Positions 1-6,771 of a DNA stretch of 10,840 bases are shown in pieces; within the stretch, counting starts at the first letter, position 1; each line of letters starts with the position of its first letter. The notes under the pieces are model-generated. The model ran no database searches and was not told where the DNA came from. It saw only the letters and a list, made by a program, of their open reading frames with translations. This DNA is from Polaromonas sp. Its GTDB lineage: Bacteria; Pseudomonadota; Gammaproteobacteria; Burkholderiales; Burkholderiaceae_C. The DNA lies in contig JAQGMN010000319.1 of the NCBI GenBank assembly GCA_028292345.1, forward strand, positions 1 to 10,840, read 5' to 3'. Both the position numbers and the translations under genes were made by a program.

Positions 1-1
1 C

Positions 2-1243
2 GACTGCCTGATCGAACTGCCGCCCGGCTACCCGGACAAGACCGCCGAAGCCGAGGTGGTCGGGTTTGCCGGCGACCGCATCCTCTTGATGCCGCTCAGC
101 GCGGTGGACGGCCTGCTGCCGGGCGCGCGCGTCTATGCACCCGAGTCGCCAGCCGGGGCGGGCGGCGCCGGTCCGCGCATCAAGCGCCTGCCAGTGGGCG
201 AAGGCATGCTGGGCCGCGTGGTCGATGCCTCGGGTCGGCCGCTCGATGGCCTCGGGCCGCTCGATGTCGACCAGGAAGTGCCGCTGTCGCGGGCGCCGGT
301 CAACCCGCTGACCCGCGCGCCGATCAAGGACGTGCTCGACGTGGGCGTTCGCGCGATCAATGCCATGCTGACCGTGGGGCGGGGCCAGCGCATGGGCCTG
401 TTCGCCGGCTCGGGCGTGGGCAAGAGCGTGCTGCTGGGCATGATGGCGCGCTACACCAGCGCCGACGTGATCGTGGTCGGCCTGATCGGCGAGCGCGGCC
501 GCGAGGTCAAGGACTTCATCGACAACACGCTGGGCAAGGAAGGCATGGCCCGGGCCGTGCTGGTGGCCGCGCCCGCCGACAACTCGCCGCTGCTGCGCCT
601 GCAGGGCGCGGCCTATGCCACCTGCCTGGCCGAGTATTTCCGCGACCGGGGCAAAAGCGTGCTGCTGATCATGGATTCACTGACCCGCTATGCCATGGCC
701 CAGCGCGAGATTGCGCTGGCGGTGGGCGAGCCGCCGGCCACCAAGGGCTATCCGCCGTCGGTGTTCGCCAAGCTGCCGGCGCTGGTCGAGCGCGCCGGCA
801 ACGGCGAGATCAATGCCGAGGGCCAGGGCGGCTCGATCACCGCGTTCTACACCGTGCTGACCGAAGGCGACGACCAGCAGGACCCGATTGCCGACTCGGC
901 CCGCGCCATCCTGGACGGCCATGTGGTGCTGTCGCGCAGCCTGGCCGAATCGGGCCACTATCCGGCCATCGACATCGAGGCGTCGATCAGCCGGGCGATG
1001 ACGGCGCTGATCGAGCCGTCGCAGTTCGAATCGGTGCGCTCGGTCAAGCAGATGCTCTCGCGCTACCAGCGCAACCGCGACCTGATCAGCGTGGGCGCCT
1101 ACGCGCCCGGCCATGACGCGCAGCTGGACAAGGCGATTGCGCTGTACCCAAAAATCGAAGCCTTCTTGCAGCAGACGATGGACGAGCGCGCCGACTATCC
1201 CGCGTCCGTCAGCCAGCTGCATGGCATTTTCAATGTCCGCTAG
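2..1243 (+). CDS. fliI: Flagellum-specific ATPase FliI (5'-truncated by window edge)
   Basis: FliI is the cytoplasmic ATPase of the flagellar type III export apparatus, an F1-beta-like hexamer that works with FliH and FliJ to deliver substrates to the export gate. The frame is open from base 2, so the GTG at 56 is an internal valine codon and not the start. The 413 visible residues lack roughly the first 40-60 of a protein usually near 450-480. The Walker A loop GSGVGKS lies at visible residues 136-142 (nt 407-427). The Walker B strand LLIMDS has its Asp at residue 225 (nt 674-676). The ATP synthase alpha/beta signature PAIDIEASIS is at 321-330 (nt 962-991). The conserved stretch GEPPATKGYPPSVF lies between the last two. 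No frameshift is seen and the gene ends in TAG. It is followed after 29 bp by fliJ. The sequence resembles FliI more than a virulence SctN ATPase, mainly because of its all-flagellar neighbours. Confidence 0.97.
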   Translation, partial: DCLIELPPGYPDKTAEAEVVGFAGDRILLMPLSAVDGLLPGARVYAPESPAGAGGAGPRIKRLPVGEGMLGRVVDASGRPLDGLGPLDVDQEVPLSRAPVNPLTRAPIKDVLDVGVRAINAMLTVGRGQRMGLFAGSGVGKSVLLGMMARYTSADVIVVGLIGERGREVKDFIDNTLGKEGMARAVLVAAPADNSPLLRLQGAAYATCLAEYFRDRGKSVLLIMDSLTRYAMAQREIALAVGEPPATKGYPPSVFAKLPALVERAGNGEINAEGQGGSITAFYTVLTEGDDQQDPIADSARAILDGHVVLSRSLAESGHYPAIDIEASISRAMTALIEPSQFESVRSVKQMLSRYQRNRDLISVGAYAPGHDAQLDKAIALYPKIEAFLQQTMDERADYPASVSQLHGIFNVR

Positions 1244-1272
1244 CCCTGCCCTTCCCCCGACCAAAGCACACC

Positions 1273-1728
1273 ATGCCTGAAAAACTTCCGCTTGCCACGC
1301 TCATCGAACTGGCCCAGACCAAGACCGACGACGCCACGCGCCGGCTGGGCCAGCTGCAAAATGCCCAGATCAGCGCCAATGCCAAGCTCGACATGCTGGT
1401 GCAGTACCGGCAGGAATATGTGGAGCAGTTCAACATCCAGCTGCAGGCCGGCCTGGCGGCGTCGCAGTTGCGCAACTTCCAGAACTTCATCGGCACGCTC
1501 GACGGCGCCATCGAGCAGCAGCGCGCGCTGACCCTGCAGGCCAACACCCGGCTGGGGCATGGCCGCACCGACTGGCAAACCAGCAAGCGGCGACTGACCT
1601 CGTTTGGCACGCTGGCGGACCGGGCGCGCCTGTTGGAGCTGGCGGTGGCCGGCAAGAAGGAACAGCGCGAAAGCGACGAGCGCTCGGCCAGGCAGTTTTT
1701 CCTGCGCGCCACGGCAACAACCCACTAA
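1273..1728 (+). CDS. fliJ: Flagellar export protein FliJ
   Basis: FliJ is the small coiled-coil stalk that sits in the FliI hexamer, contacts FlhA and helps couple ATP hydrolysis and proton motive force to export; it also escorts export chaperones. The 151-residue product has the usual FliJ length (about 145-150). It is almost wholly charged and Gln-rich helix: an N-terminal half with a K-L-x-x-L-I-E-L-A start, a central Q/N-rich segment (residues 55-95), and a basic, acidic-alternating C-terminal helix (residues 105-145). Assignment rests on size, helical composition and position directly after fliI and before fliK, because FliJ is poorly conserved in sequence. No convincing Shine-Dalgarno sequence precedes the ATG, so translation may be coupled to fliI 29 bp upstream. 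It ends 23 bp before fliK. Confidence 0.9.
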   Translation: MPEKLPLATLIELAQTKTDDATRRLGQLQNAQISANAKLDMLVQYRQEYVEQFNIQLQAGLAASQLRNFQNFIGTLDGAIEQQRALTLQANTRLGHGRTDWQTSKRRLTSFGTLADRARLLELAVAGKKEQRESDERSARQFFLRATATTH

Positions 1729-1739
1729 CGCCTCGGTCC

Positions 1740-1745
1740 AGGGAG
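1740..1745 (+). promoter_or_regulatory. Ribosome binding site of fliK
   Basis: AGGGAG lies 6 nt before the ATG at 1752. It is the clearest Shine-Dalgarno sequence in the fliI-fliR series and it fixes the fliK start. Most of the other genes in the series have weak sites or overlap their upstream neighbour. Confidence 0.7.
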
Positions 1746-1751
1746 CTTTTC

Positions 1752-3137
1752 ATGACTTTCATTCTTTCATCTCCAGCCGCCGCGCCCGCAGCGCCAGCCA
1801 GCGCGGGCAGTCGGGCGCCCGCGCGCTCCGGCGGCCAGGACCCCGGCCAGCCGGGCAGCTTTGGCGAGGCCATGGCCCGCTCGCGCGAAGCCGGTCAGGA
1901 AAAGGCAGCGGAACCGGCTGTCAGGCCCGCCCCGTCCAAGCCCGTTCGCCGTCCGGCGAATGATGAAAAAGCGCCTGCGCCAGACAGCGTCAATCCGATG
2001 GCAGGGTTGCTGGCAGTCCCGCTGGAAAGCCGGCTTGTTGCCGCCGCCATGCCGGACGGCGCCGCTGCCGCAATTGCCGCTGGCCCTGCCGGAAACCCAA
2101 AAATACCTGCCGATGCCGGTCTGAACGGCCTGAACGGTCTGCCGGCAGCAGCGCCAGCGGCGCCAGCGGCGCCAGCTGGGCTTGCCGGCGCATCCGGCAT
2201 CGTGTTGGACACGGACGCCCGGGCGGTGCTTGTACCGGGTTTTACCGCCGCTGCATCCCAAGGCACAGACCTTGCTCCGGCCCGGGAGGCGGTGGTCAGC
2301 AACGGCATGGCCATGGCATCGAATCCGCTCGCCCAGGCGGTGCCTGCTTCGGATGTTGTCACCGTTGCTCCCATAGGCACAGACCTTGCGCCGGCCCCCG
2401 CCCGGGAACCAGGGACCAGCAACGGCATGCCCGTGGCCGCAGATCCGCGCGCGGTGATTGCGCAAGCCGATGCAGCCGGCGCAGGCCAGCCGGATTCGTC
2501 GTCCGGGCAAGGCGGCGACGGTCTTGACAGCGCCGCCGCAGCACACGAAGGGCGCGCCGAAGCGCCGCTGCAAGGCACGGACACGGCGTTTTTCACAGGC
2601 ACGGGCGCACTGGCAGTGCCCGCAGGCGCTGCGCTGCAGCAGCCGGGCAGTCTGGCGGCGCAGAACGCGCCTGTGGCGTCGGCACTGCTGGCGCCCGACG
2701 TGGGCAGCAGCGAATGGGGCAAGGCACTGGGCCAGCAGGTCATCCACCTGAGCGCGGCCGACCGGCAGGTCGCCGAACTCCAGCTCAATCCGCCCGGCCT
2801 CGGACCGCTGAAGGTCACGCTGAGCATGAACGACCACCAGATGCAGGCGGCTTTCGTTTCGGCACATTCGTCGGTCCGCACGGCCGTGGAAGCGGCCTTG
2901 CCGCAACTGCGGGCGCTGCTGGCGGAAAACGGCATCAGCCTGGGCCAGACCTCGGTCGGCGCCGACAGCCAGTCGCAGACAGCATTTGCCAACGGCCAGG
3001 GCGATGCCGCCGGCTCCCCGCCACGCGCAAGCTACCGAGGCCGGGAGGCCGACAAGGCCGCGCTTCTTTTCTCCGCCCAGCCGGCCGCGGCGCAGCGCCG
3101 CATCGGCCAGGGGCTGCGCATTGACACCTACGCCTGA
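1752..3137 (+). CDS. fliK: Flagellar hook-length control protein FliK
   Basis: FliK is secreted during hook assembly, measures hook length and switches the export gate (through FlhB) from rod/hook to filament-type substrates. The 461-residue product has the normal two-part layout. A long, low-complexity, Ala/Pro/Gly-rich N-terminal ruler region (about residues 1-320) precedes a conserved Flg_hook C-terminal domain (about 325-405). That domain carries the hallmark L-N-P-P-G-L-G-P-L-K-V at residues 345-355 and a following amphipathic V-R-x-A-V-E-A-A-L-P-x-L-R-x-L-L helix. A basic tail rich in R and Q ends the protein. The ruler contains a roughly 38-residue-spaced duplication (residues 171 and 209) and a short Ala-Pro tandem. 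Start supported by AGGGAG at 1740-1745. Ruler regions diverge quickly, so identification depends on the C-terminal domain and on the position between fliJ and fliL. Confidence 0.95.
   Translation: MTFILSSPAAAPAAPASAGSRAPARSGGQDPGQPGSFGEAMARSREAGQEKAAEPAVRPAPSKPVRRPANDEKAPAPDSVNPMAGLLAVPLESRLVAAAMPDGAAAAIAAGPAGNPKIPADAGLNGLNGLPAAAPAAPAAPAGLAGASGIVLDTDARAVLVPGFTAAASQGTDLAPAREAVVSNGMAMASNPLAQAVPASDVVTVAPIGTDLAPAPAREPGTSNGMPVAADPRAVIAQADAAGAGQPDSSSGQGGDGLDSAAAAHEGRAEAPLQGTDTAFFTGTGALAVPAGAALQQPGSLAAQNAPVASALLAPDVGSSEWGKALGQQVIHLSAADRQVAELQLNPPGLGPLKVTLSMNDHQMQAAFVSAHSSVRTAVEAALPQLRALLAENGISLGQTSVGADSQSQTAFANGQGDAAGSPPRASYRGREADKAALLFSAQPAAAQRRIGQGLRIDTYA
2151..2177 (+). repeat. 9-bp tandem repeat in fliK (Ala-Pro-Ala units)
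   Basis: Three in-frame copies of a 9-bp unit, GCGCCAGCG with a final T in the last copy, encode an Ala-Ala-Pro run. Just before it, the 9-bp unit CTGAACGGC/T is doubled (2121-2138) and encodes Leu-Asn-Gly twice. Both sit in the low-complexity ruler region, where slippage would change FliK length by three residues without breaking the frame. Confidence 0.75.
2262..2448 (+). repeat. Imperfect direct duplication inside fliK
   Basis: Two related segments begin 114 bp (38 codons) apart, at 2262 and 2376, both with GGCACAGACCTTGC. Each encodes Gly-Thr-Asp-Leu-Ala-Pro, then an Ala-Arg-Glu, Ser-Asn-Gly-Met and a later Asn/Asp-Pro in the same order. The second copy has two extra codons (Pro-Ala) before Ala-Arg-Glu. 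DNA identity is high at the 5' end of the unit and decays toward the 3' end, as expected for an older in-frame duplication. A shorter echo (GGCACGGACACG) occurs at 2574. Confidence 0.75.
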
Positions 3138-3268
3138 GCCGGCCTGCAGGGATGAGTTCCCGGCGGGCTGCAAACGCCTGAGTTGAAGCGCTTTACCCCT
3201 TTTTATCAAGCCATGAGGGCAGGCCCTTCTGGCCAACAATGGCCATTCCACCTAACGCACATCTCCTC
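3138..3268 (+). other. fliK-fliL intergenic region, possible operon boundary
   Basis: This 131-bp gap is the longest in the fliI-fliR series, and its bases are less GC-rich than the flanking genes. It holds a short hairpin candidate (GGGA/TCCC at 3149-3160), an 8-bp palindrome AAGCGCTT at 3186-3193, a run of T at 3200-3204, a 5-bp inverted repeat AGGGC/GCCCT at 3216-3227 and two TGGCCA hexamers exactly 10 bp apart (3230, 3240). TTGAAG (3183-3188) followed by TATCAA (3204-3209) is a poor sigma-70-like pair with a 15-bp spacer. I see no good sigma-28 or sigma-54 promoter and no classical intrinsic terminator. A separate fliL promoter is plausible from the spacing but is not proven by any motif. 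Confidence 0.4.
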
Positions 3269-3739
3269 ATGGCCACCAGCACAGAAACCGCCACTCCCGG
3301 CAAAAGCAAAAAGAAAATCATCGTCATGGGTTTGCTGGCATTGGCATTGGCAGGCGTGGGCGGCGGCGGCTACTTCTTCATGAAAAGCAAATCCGCGCCG
3401 CAACACAAGGAAGTCAAGGCAGAAGCACCGATCTTCTTTGCGCTGGAGCCCTTCACCGTCAACCTGCAGCCCGGCGGCCGCAACCGTTTTCTGCATGTCG
3501 CCGTGACGCTGAAAATGGCCGATGCGGCATCGCAGGCGCAAATGACCCAGTATTTGCCCGAAGTGCGCAGCCGGGTGCTGAGCACGCTGTCGAACCGCGA
3601 AGCCGAATCCCTGGCGACGCCCGAGGACAAGACCCGGCTGAGCGGCGAAATCATGCAGTCGCTGGGCCAGCCTTTCGGCCCGAACACACCGCAGCAAAAA
3701 ATAGCCAGCGTGATGTTCACCACTTTCATGCTGCAGTGA
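3269..3739 (+). CDS. fliL: Flagellar basal body-associated protein FliL
   Basis: FliL is a single-pass inner-membrane protein around the stator units (MotA/MotB); it strengthens stator engagement and torque, most clearly in swarming cells. From the ATG at 3269 the product is 156 residues. A short polar, Lys-rich cytoplasmic head (1-16, ending KSKKK) leads to a Leu/Ala/Gly transmembrane helix (about 17-37) and a periplasmic domain with E-P-F-T-V-N-L near residue 60 and a C-terminal S-V-M-F-T-T-F-M-L-Q, typical of the family. An in-frame ATG at 3239 would add ten residues, but those codons (CCA, CCT, GCA, CAT) do not share the gene's GC-rich third positions and the residues look non-conserved. 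I therefore prefer 3269. Neither start has a good Shine-Dalgarno site. Confidence 0.93.
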   Translation: MATSTETATPGKSKKKIIVMGLLALALAGVGGGGYFFMKSKSAPQHKEVKAEAPIFFALEPFTVNLQPGGRNRFLHVAVTLKMADAASQAQMTQYLPEVRSRVLSTLSNREAESLATPEDKTRLSGEIMQSLGQPFGPNTPQQKIASVMFTTFMLQ

Positions 3740-3762
3740 ATCTGCCCGAATGAAATTTTTCC

Positions 3763-4776
3763 ATGGCTTATGAACAGCAGCTGTCCCAGGACGAGGTCGA
3801 TGCCTTGCTCCAGGGTGTCACGGGCGAGAGCGATACGCCTGCTTCGCCCCCTGCTGGGGCCGGCCAGGAATCGGGGCCGCCGGCCTACCGCTTCGGCACC
3901 GACGAGCGCATCGTGCGCAGCCGGATGCATACGCTGGAAGTCATCAACGAGCGTTTTGCTAGGCATTTGCGCGGCGCGCTGCTGACCTACATGCGCCGCA
4001 ATGCCGACATTTCAGTCGGCGCGATACAGATCCAGAAGTACAGCGACTTCATCCGCAACCTGCCGGTACCGGCCAATATCAACCTGATCCAGATGAAGCC
4101 GCTGCGCGGCACGGCGCTGTTCGTGTTCGACCCGAAGCTGGTGTTTCTGGTGGTGGACAACCTGTTCGGCAGCGACGGCCGCTACCATGTCCGGGTCGAA
4201 GGGCGCGACTTCACGCCGACCGAGCAGCGCATCATCAAGCGCCTGCTCAACCTGAGCCTGGAAAGCTACGGCAGCGCCTGGCAACCGGTCTATCCGCTCG
4301 ACTTCGACTATGTGCGCTCCGAAATGCATGCCCGGCTGGCCAATATCGTCACGCCCAACGAACTGATCGTCAACACCACCTTTCACATCGAGTTCGGCCC
4401 CGTGGGCGGCTCGCTCAATGTCTGCATTCCCTATTCGATGATCGAGCCCATCAGAAGCCTGCTGTCGAATCCGCTGCAGGACGAGATCGAGGTGGACAAG
4501 CGCTGGGTCAAGCAGCTGACGCAGCAGGTGCAGAGCGCCGATGTCGAGCTCAAGGCGCAGTTCCTGACCGTGCAGTCGAGCATCGGCCAGCTGCTCAAGC
4601 TCCAGGTGGGCGATGTGCTGCCGGTCGATATTCCCGAGACGGTGCTGGCGCGGATCAATGGCGTGCCCGTCATGGAATGCAGCTATGGAATGTCCAACGG
4701 CCGCTATGCCCTCAGGGTGCAAAAAATGATCAAACACCAATACCTAGACTCAAGCAAGGCAAACGAACATGAGTGA
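3763..4776 (+). CDS. fliM: Flagellar motor switch protein FliM
   Basis: FliM is the C-ring protein that binds phosphorylated CheY and reverses rotation, linking FliG above to FliN below. The 337-residue product (family about 330) begins with the CheY-P-binding segment L-S-Q-D-E-V-D-A-L-L-Q-G at residues 7-18. A flexible Pro/Gly linker (20-42) follows, then the middle domain (about 45-235) with V-R-x-x-M-H-T-L-E-x-I-N-E-R-F-A-R near its start and G-G-S-L at 215-218. A C-terminal SpoA-type domain (about 255-325) resembles FliN. All parts are present, so the switch should be CheY-responsive. Only 23 bp, rather A/T-rich, separate it from fliL, with no strong ribosome site. It overlaps fliN by 8 bp. 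Confidence 0.97.
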   Translation: MAYEQQLSQDEVDALLQGVTGESDTPASPPAGAGQESGPPAYRFGTDERIVRSRMHTLEVINERFARHLRGALLTYMRRNADISVGAIQIQKYSDFIRNLPVPANINLIQMKPLRGTALFVFDPKLVFLVVDNLFGSDGRYHVRVEGRDFTPTEQRIIKRLLNLSLESYGSAWQPVYPLDFDYVRSEMHARLANIVTPNELIVNTTFHIEFGPVGGSLNVCIPYSMIEPIRSLLSNPLQDEIEVDKRWVKQLTQQVQSADVELKAQFLTVQSSIGQLLKLQVGDVLPVDIPETVLARINGVPVMECSYGMSNGRYALRVQKMIKHQYLDSSKANEHE

Positions 4777-5206
4777 TCTCGACAAGTCCGACCCGGTGGA
4801 CGACGCGATGGATGACTGGGGCAGCGCCATGGCCGAACAGGCGTCGGCTTCGGCGCCCCAGGCGGCGCCAGCAGCGCCAGCGCTGTCAGCCGCCGGCCGG
4901 GTGTTCCAGCCGCTGCAGGGCCAGGCGGGGATGGACGGCGGCCAGGGCGACATCGACCGGGTGCTTGACGTGCCGGTGCAGCTGACGGCCGAACTGGGCC
5001 GGGCGCGCATCACCATCAAGAGCCTGCTCCAGCTGTCCCAGGGGTCGGTGGTCGAGCTCGACGGCCTGGCCGGCGAGCCGATGGACATCTTCATCAACGG
5101 CTACCTGATTGCCCAGGGCGAGGTGGTGGTGGTGAACGAGAAGTTCGGCATCCGGCTGACCGACATCATCACCCCGTCCGAGCGCATCCAGAAGCTGAGC
5201 CGATGA
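4769..5206 (+). CDS. fliN: Flagellar motor switch protein FliN
   Basis: FliN forms the lower rim of the C-ring with the FliM C-terminal domain and docks the FliH-FliI export ATPase. The 145-residue product has a variable acidic head (1-25), an Ala/Pro linker (26-42) and a SpoA domain (about 65-142). Family residues are easy to see: L-D-V-P-V-Q-L-T-A-E-L-G-R-x-x-I near 66-81, G-S-V-V-E-L-D near 92-98, and G-E-V-V-V-V-N-E-K-F-G-I-R near 117-129. The ATG lies inside the 3' end of fliM (8-bp overlap), with AAGG at 4756-4759 as a possible ribosome site. The stop shares ATGA with the fliO start, so translational coupling along fliM-fliN-fliO is likely. Confidence 0.97.
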   Translation: MSDLDKSDPVDDAMDDWGSAMAEQASASAPQAAPAAPALSAAGRVFQPLQGQAGMDGGQGDIDRVLDVPVQLTAELGRARITIKSLLQLSQGSVVELDGLAGEPMDIFINGYLIAQGEVVVVNEKFGIRLTDIITPSERIQKLSR

Positions 5207-5685
5207 AAGCGCGGCCGCTCCTGCAGGCAGCGGCTGCTGCGCTGCCGGCATTGTCCTGGCATGCCGCCCATGCGGTGCTGCCCACCGTGGCAAGCCCAGC
5301 TGCCGAGCCGCATCGCTCGTTCGCGGCGGCCGGGCTGCTGCAGGCCGGCCTGGGCCTGGCGGTGGTCATCGGGCTGATCTTTCTGTTTGCCTGGGGGGCC
5401 AGGCGCCTTGGCCTGCAGCCTTCGGGCAACGGCAAGCTGCTCAAGGTGGTGTCCAGCGCGATGGTCGGCCAGCGCGAACGCGTGGTGGTGGTGGAAATCG
5501 GCGATGCCTGGCTGGTGCTGGGCGTGGCCGCCGGCCAGGTGCGCGCGCTGCACACCATGCCGGCCCAGGGCCCGCCTGAGACGCAGGCCACGCCTGCCGT
5601 GAACGGGTTCGCTGCCGCAGGCGCTTTTTCACAAAAGCTGCTGGAATCCATCAACAGGGTCAACAAGCCGGGAAAGCGCACCTGA
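5203..5685 (+). CDS. fliO: Flagellar biosynthesis protein FliO
   Basis: FliO is a membrane protein that helps assemble the FliP ring of the export gate without being part of the finished gate. The 160-residue product has an N-terminal hydrophobic, signal-like stretch (about 1-25, ending near A-A-H-A) and a transmembrane helix at about 47-65 (A-V-V-I-G-L-I-F-L-F-A-W). An A-R-R-L-G junction follows, then a small cytoplasmic beta-rich domain (about 78-118) with V-V-S-S-A-M-V-G-Q-R-E-R-V-V-V-V-E and W-L-V-L-G-V, and a low-complexity tail. FliO is the least conserved gate protein. The domain pattern, the ATGA overlap with fliN and the TGATG overlap with fliP make the call secure. E. coli FliO is shorter (about 120 residues). 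Confidence 0.92.
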   Translation: MKARPLLQAAAAALPALSWHAAHAVLPTVASPAAEPHRSFAAAGLLQAGLGLAVVIGLIFLFAWGARRLGLQPSGNGKLLKVVSSAMVGQRERVVVVEIGDAWLVLGVAAGQVRALHTMPAQGPPETQATPAVNGFAAAGAFSQKLLESINRVNKPGKRT

Positions 5686-6485
5686 TGGACAAGCGGCGAA
5701 TCTATTTTCCGGGACGTTTTCGGCGGAAATTCCGGGAGCACACGGCTTGGCTGCTGCTCACCCTGGTGCTGGTGTGGCTGATGATATGGCCGGGCCTGGC
5801 ATCGGCCCAGGGCCTGCCCGGCATCACCAGCACGGCCGGGCCGGGCGGCGTGCAGACCTGGTCGCTCAGCGTGCAGATGCTGGTGCTGATCACCTCGCTG
5901 TCGTTTTTGCCGGCGCTGCTGCTGTCGATGACCAGCTTCACCCGCATCCTGATCGTGCTCGGCCTTCTGCGCACCGCCATCGGCACGCAGTCGTCGCCGC
6001 CCAACCAGGTGCTGGTCGGGCTGTCGCTGTTCCTGACGTTCTTTGTCATGTCGCCGGTGTTCGACAAGGTCTATGCCGACGCCTACAAGCCGTTTTCGGA
6101 AAACACGCTGAGCGCCGAAAAGGCGCTGGAGCGCGGCGTCGAGCCCTTCAAGCAGTTCATGCTCAAGCAGACCCGCGAAGCCGACCTGGCGCTGTTTGCC
6201 AAGCTTGCCAAGGTGGGCAGCATGGACGGGCCGGAGCAGGTGCCGCTGCGCATCTTGCTGCCGGCCTATGTGATCAGCGAGCTGAAGACCGCGTTCCAGA
6301 TCGGCTTCACCATCTTCATCCCCTTCCTGATCGTCGACCTGGTGGTGGCCAGCGTGCTGATGTCGATGGGCATGATGATGGTGCCGCCGGCCACCATTTC
6401 GCTGCCCTTCAAGCTGATGCTGTTCGTGCTGGTCGATGGCTGGCAGCTGCTGATCGGCGCGCTGGCGCAGAGCTTTTACCTGTGA
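5685..6485 (+). CDS. fliP: Flagellar export gate protein FliP
   Basis: FliP forms the pentameric core of the FliP5Q4R1 export gate. The 266-residue product carries both family signatures: P-A-Y-V-I-S-E-L-K-T-A-F-Q-I-G-F at 193-208 and P-F-L-I-V-D-L-V-V-A-S-V-L-M-S-M-G at 213-229. The Met-rich loop M-M-M-V-P-P (230-235), which lines the pore constriction, follows. Like other FliP proteins it has a signal peptide (hydrophobic core about 20-35, likely cleavage after A-S-A near residue 41). The signal peptide starts with an unusually long, very basic stretch (nine K/R/H among residues 3-19), so the protein is about 20 residues longer than E. coli FliP. The TGATG overlap with fliO supports this upstream start. 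A 16-bp gap separates it from fliQ. Confidence 0.97.
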   Translation: MDKRRIYFPGRFRRKFREHTAWLLLTLVLVWLMIWPGLASAQGLPGITSTAGPGGVQTWSLSVQMLVLITSLSFLPALLLSMTSFTRILIVLGLLRTAIGTQSSPPNQVLVGLSLFLTFFVMSPVFDKVYADAYKPFSENTLSAEKALERGVEPFKQFMLKQTREADLALFAKLAKVGSMDGPEQVPLRILLPAYVISELKTAFQIGFTIFIPFLIVDLVVASVLMSMGMMMVPPATISLPFKLMLFVLVDGWQLLIGALAQSFYL

Positions 6486-6501
6486 CCGGACTGACATTGG
6501 C

Positions 6502-6771
6502 ATGACCCCTGAATTCGTCATGAGCATGGGCTATGAAGCCATGAAGCTGGCCCTGCTGCTGGCCGCGCCGATGCTGCTGGTGGCGCTGGTGACCGGCCTG
6601 CTCATCAGCCTGTTCCAGGCCGCCACGCAGATCAACGAGGCGACGCTGTCCTTCATTCCCAAGCTGCTGGCGGTGTTTGCCACCGCCGTGATCGCCGGCC
6701 CGTGGATGCTCGGGCTGGTGCTGGACTACATCCGCGCCCTGTTTTCCTCGATTCCGCAACTGGTGGGCTGA
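6502..6771 (+). CDS. fliQ: Flagellar export gate protein FliQ
   Basis: FliQ is a small helical-hairpin protein, four copies of which pack around the FliP/FliR ring of the export gate. The 89-residue product has exactly the family length and two hydrophobic helices (about 14-37 and 50-74). The conserved stretch between them, Q-A-A-T-Q-I-N-E-A-T-L-S-F-I-P-K (39-54), is the family's best-conserved part. It starts 16 bp after fliP with no obvious Shine-Dalgarno sequence, and its stop overlaps the fliR start (TGATG). The order fliP-fliQ-fliR is preserved in nearly all flagellar loci. Confidence 0.97.
   Translation: MTPEFVMSMGYEAMKLALLLAAPMLLVALVTGLLISLFQAATQINEATLSFIPKLLAVFATAVIAGPWMLGLVLDYIRALFSSIPQLVG

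Noticed and set aside
56..58. GTG as the start codon of fliI
   Set aside because: The frame is open to base 2, and the upstream residues (C-L-I-E-L-P-P-G-Y-P) read like FliI N-terminal domain, so the gene simply begins outside the window.
3138..3204. Intrinsic terminator after fliK
   Set aside because: The possible stems are short and the T-run at 3200-3204 does not directly follow a GC-rich stem.
1767..3251. Long minus-strand frame (494 codons) antisense to fliK
   Set aside because: It is the GC-driven shadow of an Ala/Pro-rich gene. Its product is Arg/Cys/Gly-rich without any domain, and the plus-strand frame has the Flg_hook domain.
3239..3268. Upstream ATG for fliL, adding ten residues
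   Set aside because: Codons here lack the gene's GC-rich third positions, and no ribosome site precedes this ATG either. The ATG at 3269 gives a head typical of FliL.
5169..6527. Minus-strand frame (452 codons) antisense to fliO and fliP
   Set aside because: The His/Gln/Arg-rich product has no recognisable motif, while the plus strand encodes two well-supported gate proteins.
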